Positions 5,955 to 6,753 of a stretch of 6,753 nucleotides of DNA are shown in pieces (the first letter of the stretch is position 1; each line of letters begins with the position of its first letter). The position numbers and the translations under genes were made by a program. The stretch is from the NCBI GenBank assembly GCA_003660555.1, contig QMUK01000065.1, positions 1 to 6,753 of the forward strand. The letters are read 5' to 3'. The DNA is from Thermococci archaeon (GTDB lineage: Archaea > Hadarchaeota > B88-G9). The notes beneath the pieces are model-generated. The model saw only the letters and a program-made list of their open reading frames with translations, ran no database searches and had not been told where the DNA came from.

Positions 5955-6753
5955 TCAAGCCTCCCCGAATCCAGCACTTATCTGAGCTAGTAGTGCAGAC
6001 AATTGGACGTGTTCATTGGCTCCCTCTACTAGACGGAATTCATATTCTCCTATCTTGTCTATTATCCTTATTTTCAGCTTTTCGTCTATTGGCATGTTTA
6101 TGACCTCCCTGTGTATTTGCCTTATTAGGTCCTCTCCTGAAAGCCCATATTCTATCAACAAACTGCTGAGTTTCTCTCTAGCCCTTAGGAACTCTCCCCT
6201 GAGCGCTAATTCAATCATTTCTCTGACTTCCTCTGGTCTAGCCCTAGAAGTGACCTTATAGACTACTTCCTCAGTTATCCTCTTGTCTATGGTGGCACAA
6301 GCTTGTAGTAGATTCTCTGCTCTTCTCAAATCTCCTTCTGCCACGTATACTAAAGCGTTCATTCCTTCATCGGTTATTTCCAAGCCTTCTCTCTCTGCTA
6401 TGAACTTGAGCTTCTTAGCCACGTCTTTGTCTGTCAGGGGTCTAAATCTGAATACAGCAGTCCTAGATTGTATTGGCTCTATTATTTTAGAGGAGTAGTT
6501 ACAAGAAAGTATGAACCTACAAGTGGTTGTATACATTTCCATGGTTCTCCTGAGGGCATTTTGTGCATCTGGTGTAAGGGCGTCTGCTTCATCCAAGAAT
6601 ATTATTTTGAATTCTGCCTCCCCAAATGGCCTAGTTCTAGCGAAGTCCTTTATTTTTTCTCTCACTACGTTAATTCCTCTCTCGTCAGAGGCATTTGTCT
6701 CTAGGAAGTTTCTTCTCCATGAATCTCCATAAAGTTCCCTAGCAAGGCAAATA
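5955..6753 (-). CDS. rfcS: Replication factor C small subunit (clamp loader), N-terminus cut off by window edge
   Basis: This is the small subunit of the RFC clamp loader, partner of the large subunit encoded just downstream. It enters from the right edge, reading '[20 protein letters not shown]', then '[18 protein letters not shown]'. The 265 residues present compare with about 320-330 normally, so about 55-60 residues with the RFC box and Walker A are missing. Visible motifs are Walker B 'IIFLDEAD', sensor 1 'FILSCNYS', the Arg-finger region '[10 protein letters not shown]' and sensor 2 '[12 protein letters not shown]'. The C-terminal collar follows, with '[15 protein letters not shown]', and the protein ends '...[12 protein letters not shown]'. 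The Arg finger is kept, but the usual SRC cysteine is threonine. The in-frame GTG at 6665 is not the start, because family-like sequence continues upstream of it to the edge. It is the first gene visible in the operon; its promoter lies outside. Confidence 0.95.
   Translation of the reverse strand, partial: ICLARELYGDSWRRNFLETNASDERGINVVREKIKDFARTRPFGEAEFKIIFLDEADALTPDAQNALRRTMEMYTTTCRFILSCNYSSKIIEPIQSRTAVFRFRPLTDKDVAKKLKFIAEREGLEITDEGMNALVYVAEGDLRRAENLLQACATIDKRITEEVVYKVTSRARPEEVREMIELALRGEFLRAREKLSSLLIEYGLSGEDLIRQIHREVINMPIDEKLKIRIIDKIGEYEFRLVEGANEHVQLSALLAQISAGFGEA
5960..5966 (-). promoter_or_regulatory. Shine-Dalgarno site of rfcL inside the end of rfcS
   Basis: The minus strand reads GGGGAGG, a 6-base spacer, then the ATG at 5953. 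It lies in the last codons of rfcS and favours this ATG over the upstream GTG at 5977 as the rfcL start. Confidence 0.7.

Noticed and set aside
5954-5977. GTG start for rfcL at 5977, adding 8 residues
   Set aside because: The added residues precede the conserved RFC box that normally begins at the N-terminus, and the ATG at 5953 has a well-spaced GGGGAGG.

Overview
The window looks like part of the chromosome of a thermophilic archaeon, most likely of the Thermoproteota/TACK group. Both subunits of an archaeal replication factor C (RFC) clamp loader are present, together with the archaeal-type bifunctional fructose-1,6-bisphosphate aldolase/phosphatase. Promoters have archaeal TATA boxes, Shine-Dalgarno sites read GGTGA or GGAGG, AGA/AGG and ATA codons are frequent, and GTG and TTG starts occur. 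The phylum is an inference; no rRNA or other decisive marker is present.

Layout: the right two thirds (about 2406-6753) is one minus-strand gene string, transcribed right to left: rfcS (5' end outside the window), rfcL, fbp, then an asparagine-synthetase-like gene. The spacers are 1, 4 and 1 bases, and start signals of downstream genes lie in the ends of upstream genes, so this is very probably one operon. It joins DNA replication (clamp loading), gluconeogenesis and an amidotransferase-family enzyme. The asparagine-synthetase-like gene runs tail to tail into a plus-strand S49 (SppA-like) membrane protease gene, with a 30-base overlap of coding ends.

The left part has a divergent arrangement. 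From a 138-base intergenic region (1479-1616), sppA reads rightward. A winged-helix/coiled-coil DNA-binding protein gene reads leftward, followed directly by an M24-family (Xaa-Pro peptidase) gene that runs off the left edge. The intergenic region holds two TATA boxes facing outward and, between them, two abutting short palindromes that could be an operator for the neighbouring regulator. Two proteolysis genes (S49 and M24) thus flank one regulator.

Coding covers almost everything: seven genes, two truncated by the window edges, and no RNA gene, mobile element or CRISPR array that I can see. The most notable points are the asparagine synthetase homologue, which has no cysteine anywhere and a shrunken glutaminase domain, the mixed clamp-loader/metabolic operon, and the long coiled-coil regulator coupled to a peptidase. 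I did not find a clearly new multi-gene system.
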